DNA of 64,000 nucleotides from Facklamia miroungae (GCF_012396555.1 NZ_JAAXPS010000008.1:17118-81117), one strand, 5' to 3'. Shown: positions 28,097 to 37,674, counted from the first letter of the stretch. Notes: generated from the sequence alone by a model not told the origin. Translations and numbers: made by a program.

Positions 28097-29374
28097 TTAA
28101 AAGTCTTCAAAATAGTCTTCTTTAGTAGCTTTAGGGTTCATAGCTTGTTGTTTTTGTTCATTAGAAATAGCTAGGAGACGTTCTTGTAACTGGTTTTCCA
28201 TTGATTCTAATTCCAATTGCGCAGCTTGTCGTTGCTGACGGCCCTCTGCTTGGATTTGAAGAGTGGTTTCAATCGTTTCGATTAAGTCGGATTGAGTCTT
28301 TTGTAAAGTTTCAATGTCAATGATACCTCGTTCTGTTTCTCTAGCTGTTTCAATAGCAGATTGCTTTAGCATATCAGAATTGCGGCGAAGTAAATCATTG
28401 GTGGTTTCCGAAACCATTCGTTGAGAGGTGGCAGCATCTTGTTGTCTTAATAAGGCAAGGGCAATTGTAATTTGGTTTTCCCATAGAGGAATGGAAGTAT
28501 GGACAGAGGCTTGAATTTTTTCAGCTAAGGCTTGGTTGGTATTTTGAATCATCCGAATTTGAGGGGCTTGTTGAATAGTCATTTGTCGAGTCAAACGCAA
28601 GTCATGAGTTCGTTTATCTAAACGGTCAAGGAATTGATTTAAATCGTGGACTTCTTGCACATCCATTTGACTATTGCTTTCTTGTGCTTTTTGGATAGCT
28701 TGCGGAATGGTTTTGGTTTGTAATTCTTCAATTTTCACCTCACCAGCTGCTATATAAACATTCAAGGCTTCAAAATAATCTTTGTTTTTTTGGTAAAGAG
28801 TTTCTAGCATCATATTATCATTTAGTAATTCATTTTTTTCTCTTTCTAAACGAATCACAACCTTATCCAATTGATTACCAATTTTTTGGTATTTCATTTG
28901 GGTGTCAGAAATAGAAGCACGAATCTGGCCAAAAAGTTTTTGAAATAAATTCGGTTTGCTTGTTAGTTCTTTAGGATTGGACTGTTGTAAGGTTGTCATC
29001 AGGTCTGTGAGAACATCACCCACCTCGCCCGTATCTTTGAGTTGAACATTATGTAACATGGAGTGAGAGAATTCTGATAATCTTTTTTGAGCTTTTGCTC
29101 CATATGTGATAACGGCTGAAAGATTCTTTTCATCAATCTGCTGAGCGAGTTTCCGTGCTTGTTCTTGACGATTTTCACTGAGGCGATCGATCGTTTTTTC
29201 ATTCGTTATCTTTTTTCGTGAGAGGATTGACGCCTTGGACAATTCACTTTGCAGGGATTGAGTCGGTTCAAATTTATCTTCTTCTTGGTCAAAGGGATCA
29301 GTTAAAAGATCATCAATCTCATCAAAAGAGTTAGTTGGAGCGAATTCTTCGTTATTAGTTTCTGTATCAGTCAT
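28097..29374 (-). CDS. telA: TelA/KlaA family protein (toxic anion resistance family)
   Basis: A 425-residue protein with an acidic N-terminus and then an almost entirely helical, coiled-coil body. This is typical of the TelA family, named for tellurite resistance on plasmids. In chromosomes of Gram-positives the true role is unclear, with links to envelope stress. AAAGGAG lies 9-10 bases before the ATG. The gene follows the XpaC-family gene by 28 bases on the same strand, a common pairing, so the two are probably one operon. Confidence 0.88.
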   Translation of the reverse strand: MTDTETNNEEFAPTNSFDEIDDLLTDPFDQEEDKFEPTQSLQSELSKASILSRKKITNEKTIDRLSENRQEQARKLAQQIDEKNLSAVITYGAKAQKRLSEFSHSMLHNVQLKDTGEVGDVLTDLMTTLQQSNPKELTSKPNLFQKLFGQIRASISDTQMKYQKIGNQLDKVVIRLEREKNELLNDNMMLETLYQKNKDYFEALNVYIAAGEVKIEELQTKTIPQAIQKAQESNSQMDVQEVHDLNQFLDRLDKRTHDLRLTRQMTIQQAPQIRMIQNTNQALAEKIQASVHTSIPLWENQITIALALLRQQDAATSQRMVSETTNDLLRRNSDMLKQSAIETARETERGIIDIETLQKTQSDLIETIETTLQIQAEGRQQRQAAQLELESMENQLQERLLAISNEQKQQAMNPKATKEDYFEDF

Positions 29375-29402
29375 AGTAGCATACTCCTTTTTGTCTTAGT
29401 TT

Positions 29403-30503
29403 TTAGTCAAAGTCACCAAAGGGATCATCCATATCAAAATCATTCAAATTTTTATCTTTTGATTGTTTATCAAAGAGATCTGAACGATCTTTAGTTTCAT
29501 TATGAAGCATTCGGTCAGCTAATTTCAAGCCATCTTCCAATTCTTGATATGTATCTGAGTGAAAACTCAAATAATCTTCAACGATTTCTTGACTTAATTG
29601 ATCAATCGTTTGTGCACTTTTTTCTAAGATTAAATAGGTCTGTTTATTTTTGGCTACATGTGAATTGATCTCATTATATTTTTCTAACAAGTCTTCAAGT
29701 TGTGGTAAATAATTAATCAAAAAATCTGAAGCATCTAAGCGACGATTCGGTTCTTCAACGATATCTTTAAAATAATTTTTTGCTACTTTCACAATATTGT
29801 GACGAATTTCGATGGCACGCATTTTGGCAGTTGCTTGAAAGTTCGCTTCTATATTAAGAATTTGTTTGCGCGAGTCAGCCATTTGGCTTCTAAAGGCTTC
29901 AATTTCTTGTTTAGTTAAACCTGCTGCTTGGTAATGCTCTAACATATTACGACTAGGTTTTTTATTAAGATGTTTGAAAAATGATTTTTTTTGTTTCTTT
30001 ATGTATTTAGGTCTTAATAGATAAGCGAGCAAACCGACACCAGCAGAACAAAATAGAACAGCAATGGTTAGATAAAACAAGGTCACTCCTGATAGAGATA
30101 GATAGTCGAACCAATTATATGAAACATGATCTTGATAATTTGCCATGTAATCTGCGAGAACTAAACTGAATAAAACTGAAAGAACTTGTCCAATATGATA
30201 AAATATCCAAATCCATTTCGAAGAATTAATGTGGCGTATATAATAGAAGATAACAGCTAATATCGCCCAAGCAAATAAAACGGATAAGGTAGTAAATATC
30301 ATGGTTGTAAAGTAATAGGAAAATCCAAAAAATTGTCCAATAAGAATCAAAATAATTAATTTAATCGTATTATTTTTCAAGTCAGCCGTCCAGATATCTG
30401 ATAGGCGACTTCCTTTTTTCGCAAATCGATTAAGTGTTTGCATGTTGGCAAACAGAGGACCTGCTAAAAACAACATATATATAATTGTTAAAAGTTCAAA
30501 CAT
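29403..30503 (-). CDS. XpaC-like membrane protein (5-bromo-4-chloroindolyl phosphate hydrolysis family)
   Basis: A 366-residue protein with an N-terminal half of about four to five membrane segments (about 1-165) and a cytoplasmic helical C-terminal half (about 180-340). The tail is acidic, ending DPFGDFD. Arrangement and pairing with TelA match the XpaC family. The family name comes from an indirect plate phenotype, so enzymatic activity should not be assumed. GGGAGG lies 8 bases before the ATG. The TelA tail ends in a similar acidic FEDF-like motif, hinting at a shared partner. Confidence 0.78.
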   Translation of the reverse strand: MFELLTIIYMLFLAGPLFANMQTLNRFAKKGSRLSDIWTADLKNNTIKLIILILIGQFFGFSYYFTTMIFTTLSVLFAWAILAVIFYYIRHINSSKWIWIFYHIGQVLSVLFSLVLADYMANYQDHVSYNWFDYLSLSGVTLFYLTIAVLFCSAGVGLLAYLLRPKYIKKQKKSFFKHLNKKPSRNMLEHYQAAGLTKQEIEAFRSQMADSRKQILNIEANFQATAKMRAIEIRHNIVKVAKNYFKDIVEEPNRRLDASDFLINYLPQLEDLLEKYNEINSHVAKNKQTYLILEKSAQTIDQLSQEIVEDYLSFHSDTYQELEDGLKLADRMLHNETKDRSDLFDKQSKDKNLNDFDMDDPFGDFD

Positions 30504-30600
30504 GATTGAAACCTCCCTTTTCTTAATTTTAGAATACCATAGGCAATAAAAAGTCTTATCAGACTTGAGGCCTATTCTTTAATTAAGAAGGGGAAAAGAC

Positions 30601-30629
30601 TTGAAAGAAACACTTCTTGTCGCTACACT
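30601..30629 (+). promoter_or_regulatory. Possible promoter of the Nudix-mtnN operon
   Basis: TTGAAA at 30601-30606 and TACACT at 30624-30629 are separated by 17 bases, within the 177-base gap between divergent genes. The -10 box is moderate. Confidence 0.4.
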
Positions 30630-30680
30630 GATTAAGAATTACCGGTTACTACAGATATTAAATACTATGAGGAGAAAATC

Positions 30681-31262
30681 ATGAAAGATCATCCACATTC
30701 CATTCCATTTATAAAAGACAATGAAACCTTAACGATAAATCAAGTATATGATGGCTCTATATTACAACTTTATCAAAATGAAATCCGTTTACCGAATGGT
30801 CAAAAAGCTAACCGTGAGTTGATTCACCATTTGCCAGCAGTCGGTATATTAGCCGAAACTAAAAACAAGCAAATAGTCTTAGTTAAACAGTATCGTCCGG
30901 CAATAGCGCGTGCAATTTATGAAATCCCAGCTGGCATTATCGATCAAGTAGGTAATGAATTAGAAGATCCACTCTTAGCTGCTCAACGTGAATTGAATGA
31001 AGAAACAGGGTATGCATCATCAGATTGGGAATTTAATTCTAAAGTCTATATTTCACCGGGTTATATTGATGAGGCTATTTATCTTTTTTTTGCTAAAGCA
31101 ATTGAAGAAGCTAAGGAGAAGTTGGATCAAGATGATAATGAAGAAGTTTCACATCAATTATTTACGGCCCAACAAATAAAGGCTTTAATCGATAATGGCG
31201 AAATCATGGACTTAAAAACTTTATACGCATTAACGATTTGGTTAAATAGTTTGGAGGGTTAG
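30681..31262 (+). CDS. nudF: Nudix hydrolase, ADP-ribose pyrophosphatase type
   Basis: It probably hydrolyses ADP-ribose or a similar nucleoside diphosphate derivative to AMP and a sugar phosphate. The 193-residue product carries the Nudix box from G94 (GIIDQVGNELEDPL) to the core RELNEETGY near 108-116. YRPAIARAIYEIPAG before it is typical of the ADP-ribose pyrophosphatase branch. A GGAG site precedes the ATG. The next gene starts 3 bases later. Confidence 0.9.
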   Translation: MKDHPHSIPFIKDNETLTINQVYDGSILQLYQNEIRLPNGQKANRELIHHLPAVGILAETKNKQIVLVKQYRPAIARAIYEIPAGIIDQVGNELEDPLLAAQRELNEETGYASSDWEFNSKVYISPGYIDEAIYLFFAKAIEEAKEKLDQDDNEEVSHQLFTAQQIKALIDNGEIMDLKTLYALTIWLNSLEG

Positions 31263-31265
31263 AAT

Positions 31266-31766
31266 ATGGGATTATTCAAGCGTAAAAAGAAAAAACAAGC
31301 AGACTATCAGGAATATTTAAATTATGAGCAAGAAGAAGGTGGAAAGCTTGAAGAAGATTTTTCGACCGCAAATTTTGATGACTCTATAAATCGCTTACCG
31401 TTTGAAGAAGATAATGATTTATACCACGAATTTATGGCTAGAACAGGAAATGAAACAGATGCGCAAGATTTCTCTTCTTTGACTGAAGAAAATCAAACAC
31501 AACTATTCAACGGTCAGTATTTCGATCCAAATGTCTCCAAGGTACAAGAAGTAGATGGTTATGATCATTCGCTTTCTAATCAAGAAATGGACCAGAATCA
31601 TATGCCTCAAATTGATCTGGGAGTAGAGAACTTGACCGATGAAGATAGTTCTAAAATAAAAAAGAGGGCAAAGTATTCGGCTAAAATTGACCGTTTTTTG
31701 AATAATGGGATTTTGATAGTAGGGGTTCTTTTGATTTTAGTGTTGTTAATCGCATTTTTAGCATAG
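31266..31766 (+). CDS. Small tail-anchored membrane protein of unknown function
   Basis: A 166-residue protein I cannot assign. It begins with a strongly basic stretch (FKRKKKKQ), continues with an acidic, Asn/Gln-rich and probably disordered region, and ends in a single hydrophobic segment (about 143-165). This predicts a C-terminal membrane anchor with the bulk in the cytoplasm. It is packed between the Nudix gene (3 bases) and mtnN (13 bases), with a GGAGG site, so it is a real translated gene. The same slot is often filled by a similar uncharacterised gene in other Lactobacillales. Confidence 0.75.
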   Translation: MGLFKRKKKKQADYQEYLNYEQEEGGKLEEDFSTANFDDSINRLPFEEDNDLYHEFMARTGNETDAQDFSSLTEENQTQLFNGQYFDPNVSKVQEVDGYDHSLSNQEMDQNHMPQIDLGVENLTDEDSSKIKKRAKYSAKIDRFLNNGILIVGVLLILVLLIAFLA

Positions 31767-31779
31767 AGAGGATAATAGG

Positions 31780-32475
31780 ATGAAAAAAATTGGTATTATT
31801 GGTGCCATGGAAGAAGAAATCCGTCTTTTAAAGGCGGAGATGGTTAATGCAGAACCTATAGAATATCATGGATTCGTTTTTTACCAAGGGGTTTTAAACG
31901 AGCAAGAAGTTGTTCTCGTTCAATCAGGGATTGGAAAAGTGAATGCTAGTGTTTCCGTCGTCTTGCTAGTTGAACACTTTAGTGTAGACTTAATTATTAA
32001 TACGGGCAGTGCTGGTGGGTTAGCACCTGAATTAAAAGTTGGCGATTTGGTTATTGCTGATGGGTTAATTCATCATGACGTGAACTTATTAGCTTTTGGA
32101 TATGAGAAGGGTCAAATGGCCGGAATGCCGACTATTTATCAACCAGATGAAACTAAAAGTCAATTGGCCTATCAGTTAGCAAATCAGAAAGGACAACCCG
32201 TAACGATTGGTCTGATTGCTTCAGGCGATCAATTCATTAGTGATAGCCAGCAGATTAAAAAAATTATTCAAGCATTTCCTGAAGTTAAAGCGGTCGAAAT
32301 GGAATCGGCTGCGATTGCTCAAGCGGCTTATGTGCTAAGCACACCCTTTATTATTATTCGTTCGATTTCTGACAAGGCTGATGAGTCTGCGAGTATGAGT
32401 TTCGATGAATTTATCCTCTTAGCTGGACGTCAATCAGCAGAATTGGTGCTGGATATACTAGCTCATTTTGATTAA
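31780..32475 (+). CDS. mtnN: 5'-methylthioadenosine/S-adenosylhomocysteine nucleosidase
   Basis: It removes adenine from methylthioadenosine and S-adenosylhomocysteine, recycling SAM by-products. The 231-residue product has IGIIGAMEEEI at the N-terminus, NTGSAGGL near 75-82 and the catalytic-region VEMESAAIAQ near 171-180. It also has RSISDKAD, which carries the catalytic aspartate, near 194-201. It is the last gene of the Nudix operon, and rpsD follows with its own promoter. Confidence 0.96.
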   Translation: MKKIGIIGAMEEEIRLLKAEMVNAEPIEYHGFVFYQGVLNEQEVVLVQSGIGKVNASVSVVLLVEHFSVDLIINTGSAGGLAPELKVGDLVIADGLIHHDVNLLAFGYEKGQMAGMPTIYQPDETKSQLAYQLANQKGQPVTIGLIASGDQFISDSQQIKKIIQAFPEVKAVEMESAAIAQAAYVLSTPFIIIRSISDKADESASMSFDEFILLAGRQSAELVLDILAHFD

Positions 32476-32482
32476 AAAAGGC

Positions 32483-32510
32483 TTGATTATCTGCTCAAGA
32501 TCGGTATAAT
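32483..32510 (+). promoter_or_regulatory. Promoter of rpsD
   Basis: TTGATT at 32483-32488, a 16-base spacer and a perfect TATAAT at 32505-32510. It starts an approximately 155-base untranslated leader. Confidence 0.8.
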
Positions 32511-32515
32511 AGAAA

Positions 32516-32660
32516 GAGTGTAAAATAATGCAGCATAGAAAAAGAAAGCGCGTCAACAGTTAGTAACGGAATCGTTAATGAGTAACCACGGCTGCATAAG
32601 GTGAAAAACTAACTGCACGCATTCGATTTTCTAACCAGTTATTTTACTCCAATATATTTT
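32516..32660 (+). promoter_or_regulatory. Ribosomal protein S4 autoregulatory leader (pseudoknot)
   Basis: ATGCAGC (32528-32534) pairs with GCTGCAT (32591-32597). Inside that loop CAGTTAGT (32557-32564) pairs with ACTAACTG (32608-32615) outside it. The two helices cross and so form a pseudoknot. Firmicute rpsD leaders are known to be structured and bound by S4 to repress their own gene, and this one fits. No open reading frame competes for the region. Confidence 0.8.
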
Positions 32661-32674
32661 ATGGAGGAATTTTA

Positions 32675-33283
32675 ATGTCACGTTATACAGGACCATCATG
32701 GAAACAGTCACGTCGTTTAGGAATTTCATTAACAGAAACTGGTAAGGAATTATCAAAACGTCCATTCCCACCAGGACAACACGGAAACCAACGTAAAAAA
32801 TTATCAGAATATGCATTGCAAAAAAATGAAAAGCAAAAATTACGCTTTATGTATGGTATGAATGAACGCCAATTCCGCACTTTATTTAATCGTGCAGGTA
32901 AAATCTCTGAAGGTAAACATGGTGAAAACTTCATGATTATGTTAGAGCGTCGTTTAGATAACATGGTTTACCGTTTAGGACTAGCAACTACTCGTCGTCA
33001 AGCACGTCAATTAGTGAACCATGGTCATATTACAGTTGATGGTAAACGTGTAGACATCCCGTCTTACATTGTAGAGCCTGGTCAAGTAATTAGCGTACGT
33101 GAACGTTCACGTAACCTAGCGATCATTAAAGAAGCTTTAGAATCAACAGTGACTCGTTTAGAGTTTGTAGATTTTGATGCTGATAAATTAGAAGGCAGTT
33201 TAGTTCGATTACCATTACGTAGTGAATTAAATGCTGAGATTGATGAAGCCCTAGTCGTAGAATACTACAATAAATTAGGCTAA
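32675..33283 (+). CDS. rpsD: 30S ribosomal protein S4
   Basis: A primary 16S rRNA-binding protein and assembly initiator. The 202-residue product has the S4 N-terminal region beginning [15 protein letters not shown] and the S4 RNA-binding domain from [11 protein letters not shown] (about 92-155). The ATG at 32675 has GGAGG 8 bases upstream. The leader before it and the strong terminator after it make it a single-gene transcription unit. Confidence 0.98.
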   Translation: MSRYTGPSWKQSRRLGISLTETGKELSKRPFPPGQHGNQRKKLSEYALQKNEKQKLRFMYGMNERQFRTLFNRAGKISEGKHGENFMIMLERRLDNMVYRLGLATTRRQARQLVNHGHITVDGKRVDIPSYIVEPGQVISVRERSRNLAIIKEALESTVTRLEFVDFDADKLEGSLVRLPLRSELNAEIDEALVVEYYNKLG

Positions 33284-33302
33284 ATCTTAAATATTTTGTT
33301 TG

Positions 33303-33337
33303 ATAAGATTGGGACCTTTCCCAATCTTATTTTTTTC
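33303..33337 (+). terminator. Terminator after rpsD
   Basis: A perfect 12-bp stem, ATAAGATTGGGA (33303-33314) with TCCCAATCTTAT (33319-33330), has a CCTT loop and a T run to 33337. Confidence 0.95.
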
Positions 33338-33401
33338 CATTCCTGAATAGTGGACTTTCAGCATTTTTATTGGACATTTACTTTAAAAGAAGAGGCCATA
33401 A

Positions 33402-33410
33402 TGTTATAAT
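33402..33410 (+). promoter_or_regulatory. Extended -10 promoter of ezrA
   Basis: TGT plus a perfect TATAAT at 33405-33410 forms an extended -10 box about 70 bases before ezrA. No good -35 box is seen at the right distance. Confidence 0.6.
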
Positions 33411-33481
33411 GTATGGTGATTATTTATGCAAAAAGCCAATCAGGCATGAGATAAGAGAAAAAAGTAGGGGAGCGAAAATGA

Positions 33482-35206
33482 ATGAGTATTAAATTCACGG
33501 ACATCCTGTTCTTGATCGTCGTAGCAATACTCTTGGCATATGGATTAGTTTATTATTTCCGTACACAGAGAAAGAAAGAAATTAAGGACTTAGAGCAGCG
33601 AAAAGACGAAATGATGTCCATTTCTATTGCTGACCAGCTCTTTACTTTGAAAAACATGAATTTATCTGGTCAAACTAAAAGAAAATACGAAAGTCTAGTG
33701 GCTACTTGGCAAACAATTACTAACTTTCAATTTACTGAAATTGAAGCTGCATTAGTCGGGTCTGAACAATTTGTTGAGCAAATGAATTTGGTTCGAGCCA
33801 AAAATGCTTTAAATCAAGCACGCGAGATTTTAGATGAAACGGAAGATCAAGTTCATCAATTACACCAAGAATTAACGGAATTATTGGCTACTGAAGAGGA
33901 AAACCAAGACCGCTATGAATCCTTACTTGAACGCTATCAAACAGCTAGAAAAAGTGTAATGAACCACTCCTTTGATTATGGACCTGCTATTGAAACGCTT
34001 GAGAAGAATCTTCAATACTTAGAATTGAACTTCACCAAGTATAATGAGTTAACCGCTAATGGGGACCATTTAGATGCGCAAGATATGCTCGACACTTTGG
34101 ATGCCGATCTCTTATCATTTGAAGAAATCTTACAAAAGATTCCAAGCATGTACGATAAGATTCAAAGCGAATATGAAGATTCGCTTGAAGATCTTAGAGA
34201 TGGCTATGAAAAAATGGTAGCGAGTCGCTTTAATTTTGAAAATATTAATGTCTTAGAAGAAATTGATAAGATACAAGAACAGTTAAATCAAGCTAAAAAC
34301 GAAATTAAAAATGCGGATTTGGCTGATGCAAAAACTTTAATGGACAAAGCAGAGCGTGAGATCAACTCTTTGTATGACCAGTTAGAATCGGAAATTGTTG
34401 CCAAGGAATATGTAAATGGTCATATTCATCAATTGAAAGCACAAATTGAAACTGTTACTGAAAATAATCGCTATGCAGGTATTGAAGTCGATCGGATTTC
34501 TCAATCTTATATCTTGCATAATAACGAATTAGATCAAGTGAACGATTTAACCGAACAAATTCGTTTGGAATACCAAAAATTTAAAGACCTTGAGTCCGAC
34601 ATCGAACAAAGTCATGCGGTGTTTACACAGATTGAAACAAAGATGCGGAAAATTGAGCGTTCAATTGAAGAGATAGCTGATAAACAGAATCAATTAGTGA
34701 AGTCACTATCAGGTTTGACCAGTAGAGAAAAAGAAGCGAAATCAAACTTAGATTTGTATGAGTTAGACTTGAGAAATATGAAACGCAAGTTAGAAAAAAA
34801 TCATTTACCTGGCTTACATGACAGCTATTATCAATTATTCTATAAAGTGACTGATCAAATTGAAAACCTATCGCAACAGCTTAATCGTGTTCGCGTAGAT
34901 ATGAGCCAAATTGATGAAATGGAAGGTAATTTGGAACAAGGGCTCGATGAATTAGAGTCCATGACGGAAGAGACGATCGATTCCGCAATGCTTACTGAAT
35001 ACATGATTCAACATTCTAATCGTTTCCGATATGATTATCCGGATGTGGACCAAGCGATTAAGGAAGCGCAATATTACTTCCATCAAGAGTTTCGTTATCG
35101 CGAAGCACTTGCTACCATTGAAAAGGCCTTACGTCGGGTGGACCCAGACGCTCCGACCCAGGTACGGAGAATGTACCATCAAGAAAAACAAATCCGATTT
35201 TATTAA
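33482..35206 (+). CDS. ezrA: Septation ring formation regulator EzrA
   Basis: A membrane-anchored, spectrin-like protein that modulates FtsZ ring assembly and connects it to wall synthesis. The 574-residue protein has an N-terminal membrane segment (about 5-24), a basic stretch (RTQRKKEIKDLEQRK) and a long helical coiled-coil domain to the end. Length and topology match the family. The ATG at 33482 has GGGGAG about 10 bases upstream; the ATG at 33478 meets a stop after four codons. It stands alone between two terminators. Confidence 0.94.
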   Translation: MSIKFTDILFLIVVAILLAYGLVYYFRTQRKKEIKDLEQRKDEMMSISIADQLFTLKNMNLSGQTKRKYESLVATWQTITNFQFTEIEAALVGSEQFVEQMNLVRAKNALNQAREILDETEDQVHQLHQELTELLATEEENQDRYESLLERYQTARKSVMNHSFDYGPAIETLEKNLQYLELNFTKYNELTANGDHLDAQDMLDTLDADLLSFEEILQKIPSMYDKIQSEYEDSLEDLRDGYEKMVASRFNFENINVLEEIDKIQEQLNQAKNEIKNADLADAKTLMDKAEREINSLYDQLESEIVAKEYVNGHIHQLKAQIETVTENNRYAGIEVDRISQSYILHNNELDQVNDLTEQIRLEYQKFKDLESDIEQSHAVFTQIETKMRKIERSIEEIADKQNQLVKSLSGLTSREKEAKSNLDLYELDLRNMKRKLEKNHLPGLHDSYYQLFYKVTDQIENLSQQLNRVRVDMSQIDEMEGNLEQGLDELESMTEETIDSAMLTEYMIQHSNRFRYDYPDVDQAIKEAQYYFHQEFRYREALATIEKALRRVDPDAPTQVRRMYHQEKQIRFY

Positions 35207-35215
35207 AAATAAAGT

Positions 35216-35256
35216 CCGAATAGATTCCATCCTGTTGGAATCTGTTCGGTTTTTTC
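35216..35256 (+). terminator. Terminator after ezrA
   Basis: A 14-bp stem (35216-35229 with 35235-35248, one G-U pair) encloses a short loop and is followed by a run of T. Confidence 0.93.
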
Positions 35257-35304
35257 TTGAGTTATAAACTATGATAAATTACAGATAAATTGAAAGGGAA
35301 AATT

Positions 35305-36462
35305 ATGTTATATTTTGACCACGCCGCAACCACACCACCAAGCTCAGCAGTTTTAGATACCTATATACAAGTAGCTCAACAATACTTTGCCAATCCATCC
35401 AGTGCGCATCTTCTTGGTCAAGAAGCGCATCATTTACTAAATAATGCTAGACAACAAATAGCCAATTTGCTCCACTTTGAAAGGAATGAAATCTATTTTA
35501 CTTCTTCTGGAACCGAGTCAAATAATTGGGTCTTACAGAGCCTTTTAAGCCTTCATGCTGATTTACATCCAGATAAGAAGCAGGTCATTTTATCAGCTAT
35601 TGAACATCCTTCCATTCGTTCTCAAATTGACCACCTACAAACAAGCGGCTTTGAAGTCATACTTGCTCCAGTGGATCAAAACGGACAAATTGATCTGATA
35701 GCTTTTAAGGAATTGTTGAATGATAAAGTTTTGCTTGTTTCTACCATGCTAGTTAATAATGAGATGGGAGCACTTTTGCCCATTGAGCAAATGGCAGAAA
35801 GCTTAAGCGACTACCCACAAATTCTTTGGCATATTGATGCAGTTCAAGCGATAACTTGTCGAATGAAGTGGATCCATCAAGCAAGGATTGATTTATTGAC
35901 CCTTTCCAGCCATAAGTTCCATGCCGTAAGAGGGGTTGGCCTTATGGCTATCCGTCAACGTGTGAATAAGGCGCCTCTTCTATTCGGAGGAGGACAGGAA
36001 TTTGGTCAGCGGTCCTCTACTGAAAATTTACCAGCAATCGTTGCAACTGCTAAAGCCTTGAGGCTTGCTTGGGAAGTGCAAGAAGAAAGTTTGCAACGTT
36101 TAACTCACTACCGTGATCAAGTCACGCGGGTCCTGAGTGAAAATAATTGGCGCGTTTTCGGCGGAAAACAAGATCAGATCAGTCCTCACATCATATGTGC
36201 AGCCTTTCCAGGAGTGCCTGGGGAAGTTTTACTGCAAGCTTTTTCTAACGCTGAAATCATGATCTCTACGACATCGGCTTGTTCGAGTCGAAAGAAAAAT
36301 GACCATCATACCCTTAAAGCAATGGGAGTTGAAGATCGCGTAGCGCAATCTTCTGTTCGTTTTTCCTTTTCACAAAAAACAAATCAAATAGAAATTGATT
36401 TATTAACTACAAAAATAAAAGAGATCTCAGCGAAATTTATGCAAGATTTGAAAGGGGTTTAA
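35305..36462 (+). CDS. Cysteine desulfurase (IscS/NifS-like), partner of ThiI
   Basis: A PLP enzyme that releases sulfur from cysteine as an enzyme-bound persulfide. The 385-residue product has MLYFDHAATTPPS at the N-terminus and the PLP lysine in LTLSSHKFHAVRG near 200. The active cysteine lies in SACSSRK near 328. The ATG at 35305 has AAAGGG upstream, while the earlier TTG at 35290 has none. It lies directly before thiI, as in many Firmicutes, so its sulfur probably goes to 4-thiouridine in tRNA and possibly to thiamin. Confidence 0.93.
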   Translation: MLYFDHAATTPPSSAVLDTYIQVAQQYFANPSSAHLLGQEAHHLLNNARQQIANLLHFERNEIYFTSSGTESNNWVLQSLLSLHADLHPDKKQVILSAIEHPSIRSQIDHLQTSGFEVILAPVDQNGQIDLIAFKELLNDKVLLVSTMLVNNEMGALLPIEQMAESLSDYPQILWHIDAVQAITCRMKWIHQARIDLLTLSSHKFHAVRGVGLMAIRQRVNKAPLLFGGGQEFGQRSSTENLPAIVATAKALRLAWEVQEESLQRLTHYRDQVTRVLSENNWRVFGGKQDQISPHIICAAFPGVPGEVLLQAFSNAEIMISTTSACSSRKKNDHHTLKAMGVEDRVAQSSVRFSFSQKTNQIEIDLLTTKIKEISAKFMQDLKGV

Positions 36463-36465
36463 TTT

Positions 36466-37674
36466 TTGAAAGAAATGTTAATTCACTACGGTGAGCTATC
36501 CACCAAAGGTCGTAACCGTAAAATGTTCCAAAATAAAATTGCCGAACATATTCGATATCAAACAAAACAGCTGGAAAAAATAAAAATTCACGCTCACCAT
36601 GATTTTATGCATCTTTATTGGCAAGAAATGACCTATGATGACTTAATTGAAATTATAAAAAATATTCCTGGAATCCAGCGTTTTGAACCCGTTTTTCCGG
36701 TCGAAAAGGATCTTCAAGCAATTAAAGAGAAAGCACTCGAGTTATTTACTAAGGTAGAAATTCAACCAGGAGAAACTTTCAAAGTCATTGCTAAGCGATC
36801 TGACAAAACTTTTGAATATGATAGTATCGCCATTCAAAGAGAAGTAGGGGGTGTCATCCTCCAAGCGTATCCAGATCTAAACGTTGACTTAAGACAGGCA
36901 AAGCATAAATTGGTAGTATCCATTCATCAAGATAAAGCCTATCTCAGTTTAAAGAATTACCCGGGCATGGGTGGTTTACCTTATGGATCAAGTGGAAAAG
37001 GATTATTAATGCTTTCAGGCGGTTTTGATTCACCAATTGCTGGGTACCAAATGATTAAGCGGGGAATGAAGTTAGAGATGGTTCATTTTGCTAGTCCACC
37101 CTATACTTCGTTGCAAGCACTTGAAAAAGCAAAACGACTGACGGCTGTCTTAGCTCGCTATGCAACAGAAATTACTTTCCATGAGGTTCCTTTTGCTAAC
37201 ATTCAATTGGCGATCCGTGAACATGTTCCTGATAATCTATCAATGACTATCATGCGTCGTATCATGTTAAGGGTAATGGATGCACTATTAAAAGAACGCA
37301 AAGCACGTGCCATTGTCAATGGAGAATCTTTAGGTCAGGTAGCTTCACAAACGCTTCAATCGATGTCCGTAATTAACGAAGTAACCCAATCATTAATATT
37401 AAGACCTTTAATTGCGGTAGATAAAAATGATATAATAGCCATGGCTGAAACGATTGGAACTTATCATATTTCCAATGAGCCTTACGAAGATTGCTGTACG
37501 GTCTTTGCACCAAAGTCACCGTGGACTAAGCCTCGACTTCATACTGTTAAAGAGTATGAAGCCCTCTTACCCATTGACGAACTAGTAAAAGAAGCATTGG
37601 TCTCTGTTAAGACAAGCCAAATTTCTGCTAGTTACCAAAGTGAAGCAACTACAGCTTTCAATGAGTTATTGTAA
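36466..37674 (+). CDS. thiI: tRNA 4-thiouridine synthase ThiI
   Basis: It activates U8 of tRNA with ATP and inserts sulfur. The 402-residue protein has an N-terminal ferredoxin-like and THUMP region (about 1-165) and a PP-loop ATPase domain with SGGFDSPIAG near 184-193. It has no C-terminal rhodanese domain, which is usual for Gram-positive ThiI. A TTG start at 36466 is supported by GGGG 8 bases upstream; an ATG three codons later is the alternative. It starts 3 bases after the desulfurase. Confidence 0.94.
   Translation: MKEMLIHYGELSTKGRNRKMFQNKIAEHIRYQTKQLEKIKIHAHHDFMHLYWQEMTYDDLIEIIKNIPGIQRFEPVFPVEKDLQAIKEKALELFTKVEIQPGETFKVIAKRSDKTFEYDSIAIQREVGGVILQAYPDLNVDLRQAKHKLVVSIHQDKAYLSLKNYPGMGGLPYGSSGKGLLMLSGGFDSPIAGYQMIKRGMKLEMVHFASPPYTSLQALEKAKRLTAVLARYATEITFHEVPFANIQLAIREHVPDNLSMTIMRRIMLRVMDALLKERKARAIVNGESLGQVASQTLQSMSVINEVTQSLILRPLIAVDKNDIIAMAETIGTYHISNEPYEDCCTVFAPKSPWTKPRLHTVKEYEALLPIDELVKEALVSVKTSQISASYQSEATTAFNELL

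Noticed and set aside
28097..30503. TelA/XpaC pair as a true tellurite resistance or phosphatase locus
   Set aside because: The names come from indirect phenotypes. No thiol or phosphatase motif is visible and no other tellurite genes are near, so no such function is claimed.
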